Positions 37,493 through 47,259 of a DNA stretch of 64,000 bases are shown here, one piece after another. A model generated the notes under the pieces. It had not been told where the DNA came from and did no database searches. It saw nothing but the letters and a program-made list of their open reading frames with translations. The stretch covers positions 62,001 to 126,000 of the forward strand of contig NZ_CACVAF010000009.1 in assembly GCF_902726565.1 (NCBI RefSeq). The letters are read 5' to 3'. The stretch comes from Yersinia vastinensis (GTDB taxonomy: Bacteria > Pseudomonadota > Gammaproteobacteria > Enterobacterales > Enterobacteriaceae). Position numbers and translations under genes: made by a program. How positions within the stretch are numbered: the stretch's first letter is position 1; the number at the start of each line of letters is the position of its first letter.

Positions 37493-38911
37493 ATGAAAAA
37501 GATGATGACGAAACGCCAAGTAAAACTTAACCCGATTGATGCCCCACCAAGATTGACTTCAGTTGCTAAAGTAGCGCTTAGTGATGACACTATTGCTGCA
37601 CGTAAAGCTAAAATTATCAGTAATATGGCTTACGCTAATATTGATTACTTACTTATTTATGCTGATAAAGAGCATGGTGGTAATTTCGAGTATTTGGCCG
37701 GATTTATTCCGCGGTTTGAAGAGGCCGCCATGGTTGTGCATGCTTCAGGCGAAATCTATTTATTGCTCGGTAATGAGAATTTAAAGCTGTCACAATATGC
37801 CCGAGTGAAAAATACCGCGATCCATGTTCCTTATTTTTCGCTGCCTAATCAGCCGATGGACACCACTAAAACCATGGCGGAATTACTGGCTGAAACCGGA
37901 ATACGACAGGCAAAAAATGTCGGAGTGGTGGGGTGGAAATTGTTCACCAGCAAGTTAGAAGATAATAGCCAGCTATTTGATGTCCCCTATTTTCTTCTCG
38001 ATGCTATCAAGAAGTCTGTTTCATCGGCAGCGTCGGTAACGAATGCGACAAATCTATTTATTGGCAGTGATGTGGCGGCTAGGGCGACAAACAGTGCTAA
38101 TGAATTAGCTCATTATGAATATGGCGCTAATTTGGCATCAAATTGCGTTCTCAGTGCATTAGCCGCAGTAGATATTGGCATAACAGAAAAACAACTTGGC
38201 AGTTATCTGACAGATGAAGGGCAACCGAACACCGTTGTGATAATTGCTGCCACGGGTGATCGTTTTGAACAGGCTAATCTGTATCCGGGCGATAAAACGG
38301 TAACGCTAGGTGATAAAATATCATTGACCACGGGCTTTAAAGGCGGCTTAAGTAGCCGAACCGGTTATGCCGTCCATCATGCAGATGAGCTACCAAAAGC
38401 GCAAAGAGATTACCTTGATAAGGTTGCTATTCCTTATTACTCCACGGTAGTGGCTTGGCTGGAAAGCATTCGAATCGGAATGCCCGGCAAAGAGATGTAT
38501 GCGCTAGTGGAAACTATTTTCCCTAAAGAGCAATACCACTGGTCATTAAATCCAGGTCATTTGACTGCGGATGAAGAGTGGCTTTGTTCGCCGATTTATT
38601 CTGGTTCAGAAGAGAAAATTCGCAGTGGGATGCTATTCCAAATTGATATTATCCCTTCGGTAAAAGGCTATGCAGGAGTTAGCGCAGAGGACTGTATTGC
38701 TTTGGCTGACAAACCGTTACGTGATGAACTGGCTACCCGTTATCCAGATGTTTGGCACAGAATACAAAAACGTCGCGATTATCTCAGTGAGACACTGAAT
38801 ATCCATCTAAGTGAAGAAGTATTGCCAATGTCGAATACGGTGGGTTATCTGCGGCCTTTCTTGTTGAATAAAGGCGGTGCATTGCAATGCAGCAATAAAG
38901 TGCCTAACTGA
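37493..38911 (+). CDS. M24-like (creatinase/aminopeptidase P fold) protein, metal ligands missing
   Basis: A 472-residue protein with a creatinase N-terminal domain (about 40-190) and a pita-bread C-terminal domain (about 200-410). In catalytic M24 peptidases five residues (two Asp, His, two Glu) bind two metals. Here the Asp-x-Gly and Ser-Asp positions read TTGFKG and LSSRTG, so both Asp are lost; the His position survives in NPGHL; the first Glu reads FQIDIIP; the last is present in SAEDCIAL. It is therefore probably not a metallopeptidase. Start codon is uncertain between 37493 and 37505. Confidence 0.7.
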   Translation: MKKMMTKRQVKLNPIDAPPRLTSVAKVALSDDTIAARKAKIISNMAYANIDYLLIYADKEHGGNFEYLAGFIPRFEEAAMVVHASGEIYLLLGNENLKLSQYARVKNTAIHVPYFSLPNQPMDTTKTMAELLAETGIRQAKNVGVVGWKLFTSKLEDNSQLFDVPYFLLDAIKKSVSSAASVTNATNLFIGSDVAARATNSANELAHYEYGANLASNCVLSALAAVDIGITEKQLGSYLTDEGQPNTVVIIAATGDRFEQANLYPGDKTVTLGDKISLTTGFKGGLSSRTGYAVHHADELPKAQRDYLDKVAIPYYSTVVAWLESIRIGMPGKEMYALVETIFPKEQYHWSLNPGHLTADEEWLCSPIYSGSEEKIRSGMLFQIDIIPSVKGYAGVSAEDCIALADKPLRDELATRYPDVWHRIQKRRDYLSETLNIHLSEEVLPMSNTVGYLRPFLLNKGGALQCSNKVPN

Positions 38912-38937
38912 CACATACCATCTGAGCTTTATTGAGA

Positions 38938-38958
38938 AGGGGCTATTTGGCCCTTTTT
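38938..38958 (+). terminator. Terminator after the M24-like gene
   Basis: Stem AGGGGC / GCCCTT flanking TATTTG, followed by TTTTTC, 25 bases after the stop. Stability is moderate. Confidence 0.6.
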
Positions 38959-39131
38959 CTGGTGATAGGCCTTGCTGTAGCCGCCGCTCATTCCCCGATT
39001 TATCTTCCTGTTGAGATTTCATGCAAACTGGAGGCGATACTCTTGCCATCTTGTGGCATAATGCGCGCCGAATCACATTTTCTAGTATTCTTGAATATCC
39101 CTATTCAGTAATCCAATCGAGAGCGAGCTCT

Positions 39132-40727
39132 GTGCTAAGTACTAACAATATCACCATGCAATTCGGCAGCAAGCCGCTGTTTGAAAACATTTCAGTAAAA
39201 TTCGGCGGCGGTAATCGCTATGGCCTGATCGGCGCTAATGGCTGTGGTAAATCCACATTCATGAAAATCCTCGGTGGTGATCTGGTGCCAAGCGGCGGTA
39301 ACGTTTTCCTGGATCCAAACGAGCGTCTGGGTAAATTACGTCAGGATCAATTCGCCTTTGAAAACAACACAGTGCTGGACACCGTCATTATGGGGCACGG
39401 CGAACTGTGGGAAGTAAAAGAAGAGCGCGACCGCATTTACGCCCTCGCTGAGATGAGCGAAGAAGATGGCTATAAAGTCGCTGATCTGGAAGTGGCCTAC
39501 GGTGAAATGGATGGTTACAGCGCAGAAGCCCGTGCCGGTGAATTGCTACTTGGTGTTGGTATTCCTGTTGAACAGCATTACGGCCTGATGAGCGAAATTG
39601 CTCCCGGCTGGAAACTGCGTGTGTTGCTGGCGCAGGCCCTGTTCTCAGACCCAGAAATTCTGTTACTCGATGAACCAACCAACAACTTGGATATCGATAC
39701 TATCCGTTGGTTGGAACAAGTTCTGAACGAACGTAGCAGCACCATGATCATTATTTCCCATGACCGTCACTTCCTAAACATGGTTTGTACGCACATGGCA
39801 GATCTGGATTACGGCGAATTACGCGTTTATCCGGGTAACTATGACGAATATATGACGGCGGCGACGCAAGCCCGCGAGCGTCTACTCTCTGATAACGCTA
39901 AGAAGAAAGCTCAGATCTCTGAACTGCAATCATTTGTTAGCCGTTTTAGTGCCAACGCCTCTAAATCCAAGCAGGCCACATCACGTGCTCGTCAGATTGA
40001 TAAAATTCAACTTGATGAAGTAAAAGCGTCCAGCCGCCAGAACCCGTTTATCCGCTTTGATCAGGATAAAAAGCTGTTCCGTAATGCGCTAGAAGTTGAA
40101 ATGTTGACCAAAGGTTTTGATAACGGTCCACTGTTTAAGAACCTGAATTTGCGCTTGGAAGTGGGTGAGAAAGTGGCAATCCTTGGGCCAAATGGTATCG
40201 GTAAATCGACTTTACTGAAAACATTAGTCGGGGATTATGAGGCTGATGCAGGTACGGTTAAATGGTCAGAAAATAGCAAAATTGGCTACTACGCACAGGA
40301 TCATGCCAGCGATTTTGAAATCGACCTGACTGTATTTGACTGGATGAGTCAGTGGAAGCAAGAAAAAGACGACGAGCAGGCTGTGCGCAGTGTGTTAGGC
40401 CGTTTGTTGTTTAGCCAAGACGACATCAAGAAGAAAGTTAAGGTGCTGTCTGGTGGTGAAAAAGGACGGATGCTGTTTGGTAAGTTGATGATGCAGCGCC
40501 CTAACATTTTGATCATGGATGAACCAACCAACCACTTGGATATGGAATCCATCGAATCTCTGAACATGGCATTGGAAATGTACGAAGGTACGTTAATTTT
40601 CGTCTCCCATGACCGTGAGTTCGTTAGCTCCCTGGCGACCCGAGTGATTGAAATGACACCGAAAAAACTGATCGACTTTACCGGTAACTACGAAGATTAT
40701 CTGCGTAGCCAAGGTATTCAGTCCTGA
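39132..40727 (+). CDS. ybiT: ABC-F family ATPase YbiT
   Basis: Duplicated-ATPase ribosome-associated ABC-F protein, 531 residues. Two Walker A motifs ([18 protein letters not shown]), signature LSGGEKGRM and two Walker B motifs ([22 protein letters not shown]) are intact, with no membrane helices. The GTG at 39132 was chosen because [17 protein letters not shown] aligns with the E. coli start; a longer frame beginning at 39021 adds 37 unrelated residues. Function is translation factor-like, with effects on antibiotic response inferred from the family. Confidence 0.94.
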   Translation: MLSTNNITMQFGSKPLFENISVKFGGGNRYGLIGANGCGKSTFMKILGGDLVPSGGNVFLDPNERLGKLRQDQFAFENNTVLDTVIMGHGELWEVKEERDRIYALAEMSEEDGYKVADLEVAYGEMDGYSAEARAGELLLGVGIPVEQHYGLMSEIAPGWKLRVLLAQALFSDPEILLLDEPTNNLDIDTIRWLEQVLNERSSTMIIISHDRHFLNMVCTHMADLDYGELRVYPGNYDEYMTAATQARERLLSDNAKKKAQISELQSFVSRFSANASKSKQATSRARQIDKIQLDEVKASSRQNPFIRFDQDKKLFRNALEVEMLTKGFDNGPLFKNLNLRLEVGEKVAILGPNGIGKSTLLKTLVGDYEADAGTVKWSENSKIGYYAQDHASDFEIDLTVFDWMSQWKQEKDDEQAVRSVLGRLLFSQDDIKKKVKVLSGGEKGRMLFGKLMMQRPNILIMDEPTNHLDMESIESLNMALEMYEGTLIFVSHDREFVSSLATRVIEMTPKKLIDFTGNYEDYLRSQGIQS

Positions 40728-40750
40728 TTATTTGATTGAGTGTTAATAAG

Positions 40751-40779
40751 AAAGCTGATGCATCGCATCAGCTTTTTTT
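40751..40779 (+). terminator. Terminator of ybiT
   Basis: Stem AAAGCTGATGC / GCATCAGCTTT with an ATC loop followed by TTTTTTTATTTT; 24 bases after the stop. It may also serve moeB on the minus strand. Confidence 0.88.
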
Positions 40780-40802
40780 ATTTTAATGATTAGACGATGG
40801 TC

Positions 40803-41561
40803 TCACTCTGCCTTACTGCACACTTCGCAGTTGGCATCTTTTGCCAGTTTCATACTACGAAACTCGGCCGTCATGGCATCATACATGAGTATGCGACCTG
40901 ATATTACCTGACCGTAATCAGCCAGCAGCTTAATGGCTTCCATGGCCTGTAAATTACCAATAACCCCTACCAATGGGGCCATGACACCAGCCTCAACACA
41001 GGTCAGGGCGTTATCGCCAAACAATCGACTCAAACAGCGATAGCAGGGCTGATTCTCCTGATAAGTAAAGACACTCACTTGCCCCTCCATGCGGATTGCT
41101 GCGCCAGACACCAGTGGTTTATGCTGCAAATAACATAGACGATTAAGCTGCTCACGGCTGGCGACGTTATCTGTGCAATCCAGTACTAATTGATGTTCTG
41201 CAATAACAACAGAAAGTGACTCATCATCTAGTTGTGCATCAATAGGTTCCAGTTTTACATCAGGGTTCAGCTCTGACAGCGTCAGTGCCGCAGAGGTCAC
41301 TTTAGGCATACCGATGCGGCTGTCACGGTGTAGAATTTGTCGTTGTAAGTTGGAAAGAGAAACCGTATCAAAATCCAGCAGTGTAAGATGGCCAATACCT
41401 GCCACGGCTAGATATTGTGCTGCTGCACATCCAAGGCCGCCCAACCCAACAATTAATACTTTGGCTGCGTTTAGTTTTTCCTGACCATCAAAATCAAAAC
41501 CGCGCAGAATGATTTGCCGGTTATAGCGCAGGGTTTGTGCATCGGAAAGTTCCGGCAACAT
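40803..41561 (-). CDS. moeB: Molybdopterin-synthase adenylyltransferase MoeB
   Basis: Adenylates the C-terminal glycine of MoaD, allowing sulfur transfer in molybdenum cofactor synthesis. It has 252 residues (249 in E. coli). The nucleotide-binding GLGGLGCAAAQYLA is near residue 38, and two zinc-binding CxxC pairs are visible (CYRCL and CEVCSK). The catalytic Asp region DCTDNVASR is present. It lies downstream of moeA on the same strand (35-base gap), giving the usual moeA-moeB pair. Confidence 0.95.
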   Translation of the reverse strand: MLPELSDAQTLRYNRQIILRGFDFDGQEKLNAAKVLIVGLGGLGCAAAQYLAVAGIGHLTLLDFDTVSLSNLQRQILHRDSRIGMPKVTSAALTLSELNPDVKLEPIDAQLDDESLSVVIAEHQLVLDCTDNVASREQLNRLCYLQHKPLVSGAAIRMEGQVSVFTYQENQPCYRCLSRLFGDNALTCVEAGVMAPLVGVIGNLQAMEAIKLLADYGQVISGRILMYDAMTAEFRSMKLAKDANCEVCSKAE

Positions 41562-41596
41562 AGTAGCCTCTTAGCAATTAGTTGTTCAACAATCGA

Positions 41597-42832
41597 CTAA
41601 TTCAATAACCCGTTAAATAATTCGATCTCAACGGTTTCACCGACCGCCACCGAACCCCGCTCTCGTTCAAGGACGATAAAACAGTTGCCTTGACTAAATG
41701 AGCTGAAAACATGGGAACCTTGATGTCCGGTGGTACGAACTTCCAGTTCTCCGTGAGCATTAGTTGAAAAGATCCCACGTTGGAAATCTAAACGGCCCGG
41801 CGTTTTTTTCAGCGCCGTCGTCGTTTTTGCCTGTAAACGTAATGGTGGTTGCCATTGCGAATGCCCTGAAAGCTTGGCGATAAGCGGTTGCACCAATTGA
41901 TAAAATGTCAGTACTGCCGAAACCGGATTACCCGGTAAGCCGCAGAACCAGGCATTTTTCAACTTGCCGAAAGCAAAAGGTTTACCGGGTTTTATGGCCA
42001 GTTTCCAGAAGCCAATATCTCCCAGCTCATCGAGCATTTGTTTAGTGTAATCGGCTTCACCGACTGAAACGCCACCACTGCTAATGACCAAATCTGCGGC
42101 GGCATCCGCTTTTTCAAATGCCTTACGTAATGCTTGCTGATCATCACGGATAACACCGAGATCAATAATTTGGCAGCCGAGTTGTTGCAGCATTAAGCGG
42201 ACAGCAAAACGATTCGTATCATAAATCTGGCCTTCACCGAGTGGTTGTCCGACAGGTTGTAATTCGTCTCCTGTGGAAAAAATAGCCACTTTTAATGTGC
42301 GGAAAACATTAATCTCGGCAATACCTAATGAAGCCAATAACGGCAGTTGCGCTACGCCTAATCTAACACCAGCAGGAAAAACGGCAGCCCCTTGCTCGAT
42401 GTCTTCGCCCGCTAGACGGATATTTTGCCCCGCACGCGGGTTGCCACTAAAGGTTACCCCTTGTTCACTCACCGTTGCTTGCTCTTGCATGATGACGGCA
42501 TCGGCACCTTCAGGAATAGGTGCGCCGGTCATGATTCGCACACAAGTATTGACAGGCCATACATCTTTAAATGGCGCGCCTGCAAAAGCCTTACCCGCCA
42601 CCGGTAATGGCATTGTGCTGCTAAGCTCATTGCAGCGAACAGCATAACCGTCCATGGCAGAATTGGCGAAAGGTGGTACGGCAATGGGTGATGTTATTGC
42701 ACTGGCTGTGATACGGCCCGCAGCATCAGTGAGTGCGATGATTTCTGTCGCCTGTAAGGGCGTGACCTGTGACAGCATTTTAGTCAGTGCTTGTTCCAGA
42801 GAGAGTAAATCCGAGGTATTACAGTGATCCAT
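41597..42832 (-). CDS. moeA: Molybdopterin molybdotransferase MoeA
   Basis: Inserts molybdate into adenylylated molybdopterin; 411 residues as in E. coli. Domain marks are visible: [14 protein letters not shown] (N-terminal), [24 protein letters not shown] and the MogA-like [13 protein letters not shown] and [10 protein letters not shown] segments. The ATG at 42832 follows GGAG and aligns with the E. coli start; upstream ATGs would add 30 unrelated residues. It precedes moeB. Confidence 0.95.
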   Translation of the reverse strand: MDHCNTSDLLSLEQALTKMLSQVTPLQATEIIALTDAAGRITASAITSPIAVPPFANSAMDGYAVRCNELSSTMPLPVAGKAFAGAPFKDVWPVNTCVRIMTGAPIPEGADAVIMQEQATVSEQGVTFSGNPRAGQNIRLAGEDIEQGAAVFPAGVRLGVAQLPLLASLGIAEINVFRTLKVAIFSTGDELQPVGQPLGEGQIYDTNRFAVRLMLQQLGCQIIDLGVIRDDQQALRKAFEKADAAADLVISSGGVSVGEADYTKQMLDELGDIGFWKLAIKPGKPFAFGKLKNAWFCGLPGNPVSAVLTFYQLVQPLIAKLSGHSQWQPPLRLQAKTTTALKKTPGRLDFQRGIFSTNAHGELEVRTTGHQGSHVFSSFSQGNCFIVLERERGSVAVGETVEIELFNGLLN

Positions 42833-43026
42833 GCTGAACTCCGTGGTCTGAGGGCATCGTTGCATATCATGGATGCAGAGATACCTATCAAATAAGAGCA
42901 TCATTATGGCAGAGATTACCATGTGGGTGAATTGATGGGAGGCAAAGAGACCTCAGACTGTTACTGTCTTGGTCAGTAATATTCTTTTTATCGATACTTG
43001 CTTTTATTGGGTGAATAGGAGGGGAC

Positions 43027-43566
43027 ATGGACTATCAAAAAATTCTGAAATTCTGGTTTAGTGAGATGGATTCGGCTTTGTGGTTTAAAAAAGACGAGAA
43101 TTTTGATGCCCATTTACGCCAGCATTTTGGCTCCATTTGGCAGGCTGCCTCAAAGGGGGAGCTAGCTCATTGGCGGCAGAGTATTGAAGGGCGTTTGGCT
43201 GAAATTCTAATATTAGATCAGTTTAGTCGAAATCTATTCCGTGATTTACCGGCCTCATTTTCCTGTGATGGAATGGCACTCGTGTTGGCTCAGGAGGCTG
43301 TGAATACCGGTCTGGCAGGGCAGTTATCCGATACTCAACGCGGGTTTCTCTATCTGCCTTTTATGCATTCCGAATCTGCATTAATTCACCAACAAGCGTT
43401 AGCACTCTATACGGAATTAGGTAACGAGATTCAGCTAGATTATGAATTGCGCCACAAAGCCATTATTGATCGTTTTGGTCGGTACCCACATCGTAACCTT
43501 ATTCTTGGGCGGGTATCCAGCGCAGAAGAACAGGCTTTTCTGTTAGAACCGGGATCAGCATTTTAA
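43027..43566 (+). CDS. DUF924 family protein
   Basis: A 179-residue soluble all-alpha protein of DUF924, with the conserved core ILILDQFSRNLFRD and FLYLPFMHSE. Function unknown; AGGAGG precedes the ATG. It is divergent from moeA. Confidence 0.85.
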   Translation: MDYQKILKFWFSEMDSALWFKKDENFDAHLRQHFGSIWQAASKGELAHWRQSIEGRLAEILILDQFSRNLFRDLPASFSCDGMALVLAQEAVNTGLAGQLSDTQRGFLYLPFMHSESALIHQQALALYTELGNEIQLDYELRHKAIIDRFGRYPHRNLILGRVSSAEEQAFLLEPGSAF

Positions 43567-43882
43567 GTCGCAGAGCTAAAATACAAAGGCCAAGACAACG
43601 CTATTCCGCCCTTTCTCTGTGGGCGGAAATATTCCTAATAACTTCGTTTCTCACAAATAAATATTAATCTTACACTCCACATTGCATATTTATTCGATTG
43701 CGATCACAGGAGAAATAAGGTTTTTCCTAAACTATTGTCTAGGATAGAACTTAGATTGAAACGATATTGTTACTAATATATAACAATACGACAATATATA
43801 AATGAGCCTTCAATGTTTGCATATTCTCAGCTCTCGGTTTATGCCGGCGTGGATGTCTCATAAGATGACGGATGCATCAAAT
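43567..43882. other. Region upstream of kgtP
   Basis: About 300 bases after DUF924. It holds the weak terminator above and an AT-rich promoter region. The first 27 codons of the longest kgtP frame (from 43802) fall here but have no family similarity. Confidence 0.45.
43604..43628 (+). terminator. Weak terminator after the DUF924 gene
   Basis: Stem TTCCGCCC / GGGCGGAA with a nine-base loop; the following stretch ATATTCC is only partly T-rich. Confidence 0.5.
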
Positions 43883-45220
43883 ATGGCAGACACAACATCA
43901 ATAGAGATAGTATCGGCAGAAAATACAGCAATAGCAGCGCAATCAGCACGACTCACAGAGAAGGCGGATACTCGGCAGAGAGTTCGGGCTATTGTTGGTG
44001 CTTCTTCAGGCAATTTGGTTGAATGGTTCGATTTCTATATTTATTCTTTCTGTGCGCTCTACTTTGCGCCACTTTTCTTTCCTAGTGATAATCCTACGAC
44101 ACAATTAGTTCAAACTGCGGGGGTTTTTGCTGCGGGCTTTTTGATGCGACCAATTGGCGGCTGGTTATTTGGTTATATTGCTGATAAGCATGGGCGTAAG
44201 CTCTCAATGCTTATTTCGGTTTATATGATGTGTGCCGGTTCGCTGATGATTGCTTGCCTACCTACCTATGCCTCGATTGGAAGTTTGGCACCAATTTTAC
44301 TATTGGTTGCACGTTTATTCCAAGGGCTATCAGTTGGCGGAGAATATGGCACTAGCGCAACTTATATGAGTGAGGTTGCAGTAAAAGGGCGTAAAGGTTT
44401 TTATGCTTCATTCCAGTATGTCACATTAATCGGTGGTCAATTACTGGCTTTACTGGTACTGGTTTTATTACAACAAACACTCTCATCCGAAGTGTTACAT
44501 AGCTGGGGATGGCGTATTCCTTTCGTATTAGGTGCGCTGCTGGCAGTTGTTGCACTTTATTTACGCCGTTCATTGAATGAAACTTCAGATGAAAAGACGC
44601 GCAATAAGAAAGATGCCGGCAGTTTGAAAGGGCTGTGGAAAAACCGCCGTGCCTTTATTATGGTATTGGGCTTCACTGCGGGTGGTTCGCTTTCTTTTTA
44701 TACTTACACCACCTATATGCAAAAGTATTTAGTTAATACTGCGGGCATGGATGTGAAAACTGCCAGTTTGGTGATGACTGCTGCTTTGTTTATTTTTATG
44801 ATAATTCAACCTTTATTTGGTGCATTGTCTGACCGTATTAGTCGACGTACATCTATGCTCACTTTTGGGTTATTAGCTATGTTGCTGACGGTTCCAATTT
44901 TACATGCGCTAAAAGGTGTTACCAGCCCTTATATTGCCTTTATGTTAATTGTCACTGCTCTTATTATTGTCAGCTTTTATACCTCCATTGGCGGGTTGCT
45001 GAAAGCAGAAATGTTCCCGCCAGAAGTCCGGGCACTGGGGGTTGGTTTATCTTATGCTGTCGCAAATGCCATGTTTGGTGGCAGTGCCGAATATGTGGCG
45101 CTATCACTCAAGTCATTTGATATGGAGAGCAGCTTCTTTTGGTACGTCTCTGCAATGTGTTTCCTGACTTTCCTCGTCTCTTTACGTTTACATCGTAAAG
45201 GGCAAGAAGTTGATTTATAA
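43883..45220 (+). CDS. kgtP: Alpha-ketoglutarate/proton symporter KgtP
   Basis: MFS metabolite:H+ symporter importing 2-oxoglutarate, twelve helices. High similarity to E. coli Kgt[78 protein letters not shown]. The ATG at 43883 (MADTTS) was chosen by analogy with the E. coli start MAEST; ATGs at 43802, 43850 and 43865 are alternatives and no good ribosome binding site decides. The predicted chain is 445 residues against 432. It converges on the peptide cluster with a 41-base gap. Confidence 0.9.
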   Translation: MADTTSIEIVSAENTAIAAQSARLTEKADTRQRVRAIVGASSGNLVEWFDFYIYSFCALYFAPLFFPSDNPTTQLVQTAGVFAAGFLMRPIGGWLFGYIADKHGRKLSMLISVYMMCAGSLMIACLPTYASIGSLAPILLLVARLFQGLSVGGEYGTSATYMSEVAVKGRKGFYASFQYVTLIGGQLLALLVLVLLQQTLSSEVLHSWGWRIPFVLGALLAVVALYLRRSLNETSDEKTRNKKDAGSLKGLWKNRRAFIMVLGFTAGGSLSFYTYTTYMQKYLVNTAGMDVKTASLVMTAALFIFMIIQPLFGALSDRISRRTSMLTFGLLAMLLTVPILHALKGVTSPYIAFMLIVTALIIVSFYTSIGGLLKAEMFPPEVRALGVGLSYAVANAMFGGSAEYVALSLKSFDMESSFFWYVSAMCFLTFLVSLRLHRKGQEVDL

Positions 45221-45261
45221 ATTAAATTATAAATACCTATAATAAAAAATTGAGGCCACAA

Positions 45262-46581
45262 TCATGTGGCTTCAGTGGTATTAGCGATGTAATGTTGGAT
45301 TGTTGCCAGCAAATTCCCTGTCCCGCAGCATGTATCATTATATCCTTCAGTATGCCGGCGATTAATGACGCGGTCGTGGGGGCATCCACCGTGACAAATA
45401 GAAAACCACTGACAATGGTGCATTTTTATCGTCGCCTCTTTTTCCTCATTGATGGCTTGTTGATTATGGGATGAGTGAGCTAAAAGATCGGCTAAGTCAG
45501 TATGTAATAATGAACCATAAATACTGTCTTTATCACCGACATATTTATCACAGGGGGAGACATCTCCGTTGGGCTCCAAAGTAATTATCTCTTGTGAACA
45601 ATTCCCAGACCAATAACAAGCGGCAGTTTTTGTCGCCGGGTTTTTTAGCACTTTGATAAAATCGTCAAAAACAGCGATATGTATCTTATCTTGATAACCT
45701 TTAACCCAGAGCGTAAACAGTATGGAGAGAAAGTTAATAAACTCGGCATAACTGATGAAACTGTTGCCGATGTATTCACCTTTAACTAACCGATTGTCAG
45801 GCACTATATTGAGGAACTCAATACTGGTTAATTCAATTGAAATAAAGTAATCGAGCATTTCTTTCATATCCGTTTGGTACACATCTCGATCAACAACTAT
45901 GAGGGCACCATACAATATATTATGTTGCTGTAATTTTTTTATTCCTTTTGCAATACGATCGGAAGTTCCCCTTCCTCGATAGTCAATTCTTCTTTTATCA
46001 TTCACTGCTGGGACACCATCCAGACTTATTCCGACATTCATTCCAATACCTTGAATAAACTTTAGCCACTCATCTGAAATACTGACTAAGTTTGATTGCA
46101 TCGTATTCGTAATATATTGTCCCGGCCGTTTAAATTGTTGTTGCAACCAGATCAACTTTTTAAAAAAAGCAGGTTTGAGTAATGTTATTTCACCGCCATG
46201 CCATACAAACTCAAATCTATTTACATTAGGAATAGCCAGAATCTGGCGTACACTATGAACTAGTGTATGAAATGAAACCGTTTGGTTGGGGCCTTCGGCC
46301 CATGAATGGCAATAGGTACAGCGTAGATTACATAAACGTGTCGCCTTCAATACAATAACCAGTTTTTCTGCTTTGATTGCTTTTGCAGAGATATATTTCT
46401 TTATTTCTTGATTGTATATTTCCACCTCATCATTATCTAATATTTGATCGGCAGGGATTTTACCGATCAAATATGCGGATAATGATTTATATTCACAAGT
46501 TTCAAGTTTTTTTAAATGTTGAGTGTCTATATCATTAATTTTAATGCAATCAATGTTTTTGACTGGAATTCTATTTTCCAT
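45262..46581 (-). CDS. xyeB: Radical SAM/SPASM peptide maturase, XyeB-like
   Basis: 439 residues. The [4Fe-4S] radical SAM motif CNLRCTYC has Cys84, 88 and 91 (CxxxCxxC). A C-terminal SPASM region holds further cysteines at 322, 328, 344, 390, 396, 400, 418 and 419, enough for two auxiliary clusters. HGGE (128-131) lies in the usual SAM-binding region. Members of the XyeB family install three-residue cyclophanes on Trp or Phe of XyeA precursors in Xenorhabdus, Yersinia and Erwinia. It is last in the operon, 17 bases after the ATPase gene. A specific maturation role fits the precursor at 51093, but no assay is implied. Confidence 0.75.
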   Translation of the reverse strand: MENRIPVKNIDCIKINDIDTQHLKKLETCEYKSLSAYLIGKIPADQILDNDEVEIYNQEIKKYISAKAIKAEKLVIVLKATRLCNLRCTYCHSWAEGPNQTVSFHTLVHSVRQILAIPNVNRFEFVWHGGEITLLKPAFFKKLIWLQQQFKRPGQYITNTMQSNLVSISDEWLKFIQGIGMNVGISLDGVPAVNDKRRIDYRGRGTSDRIAKGIKKLQQHNILYGALIVVDRDVYQTDMKEMLDYFISIELTSIEFLNIVPDNRLVKGEYIGNSFISYAEFINFLSILFTLWVKGYQDKIHIAVFDDFIKVLKNPATKTAACYWSGNCSQEIITLEPNGDVSPCDKYVGDKDSIYGSLLHTDLADLLAHSSHNQQAINEEKEATIKMHHCQWFSICHGGCPHDRVINRRHTEGYNDTCCGTGNLLATIQHYIANTTEAT

Positions 46582-46598
46582 AAAATATTCCTATTTGG

Positions 46599-47258
46599 TC
46601 ATGTGAAATTACCATCTTTCATATTGATTACTCTATTTCCGTAAGTGGCTGCTTCAACTGAATGCGTCACCATAATAATAGTGGTGCCTTTTTTATTTAT
46701 ATATTTCAATTGCTGGAGTACAGCATGTGCATTTTTGCTATCTAAATTCCCAGTAGGTTCATCAGCCAAAAGCAATGTGGGTTTAGACACCATCGCCCGG
46801 GCGATAGCTACACGCTGCTGTTGACCGCCTGATAATTGCGCAGGCTTATGTTCTCTCCGGTTATCAATACCGAAGAGAGTTAAAATCTGATCGACTCTTT
46901 CAATCCGCTCTTTCTTGTTAATACCCCGATATTTAAGGGGTAATGCAATATTATCAAAAATGGATAGATGAGGTATAAGATTAAATGATTGAAAAATATA
47001 CCCTATCAGAGTTCTTCTCAGAATGATCTTTTGTGAATAACTTAAGTTAGTTATTTCCTCTCCCGCGAGAGTTAGTGAACCACTATCCAAATTATCAAAT
47101 AGACCAATGATATTGAGCAGTGTTGATTTTCCCGATCCCGATGGTCCCATAATTGAAACGAAATCGCCTTTTTCAACAGAAAAATTCAAATGATTAAGAA
47201 CCTTAGTCTTTATTGTTTTGGTTATGTAGCATTTTTCAGCATTTTGTATATTTAGCAT
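46599..47258 (-). CDS. MacB/LolD-type ABC exporter ATPase
   Basis: 219 residues. Walker [10 protein letters not shown], signature [15 protein letters not shown] and Walker B LLLADEPTGNLD are intact, and the latter is typical of LolD/MacB ATPases that pair with FtsX-like permeases. The ATG at 47258 follows the adaptor stop by one base; an earlier in-frame ATG would overlap that gene. Together with the adaptor and the permease it forms an export pump, probably for the modified peptide. Confidence 0.85.
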   Translation of the reverse strand: MLNIQNAEKCYITKTIKTKVLNHLNFSVEKGDFVSIMGPSGSGKSTLLNIIGLFDNLDSGSLTLAGEEITNLSYSQKIILRRTLIGYIFQSFNLIPHLSIFDNIALPLKYRGINKKERIERVDQILTLFGIDNRREHKPAQLSGGQQQRVAIARAMVSKPTLLLADEPTGNLDSKNAHAVLQQLKYINKKGTTIIMVTHSVEAATYGNRVINMKDGNFT

Positions 47259-47259
47259 T

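Noticed and set aside
39021-39131. Upstream extension of ybiT by 37 residues
   Set aside because: Family alignment starts at VLSTNN (GTG, 39132); the extra residues are unrelated.
45221-45261. A peptide gene downstream of kgtP
   Set aside because: The 41-base gap is too short and contains no frame; the precursor is at the other end of the cluster.
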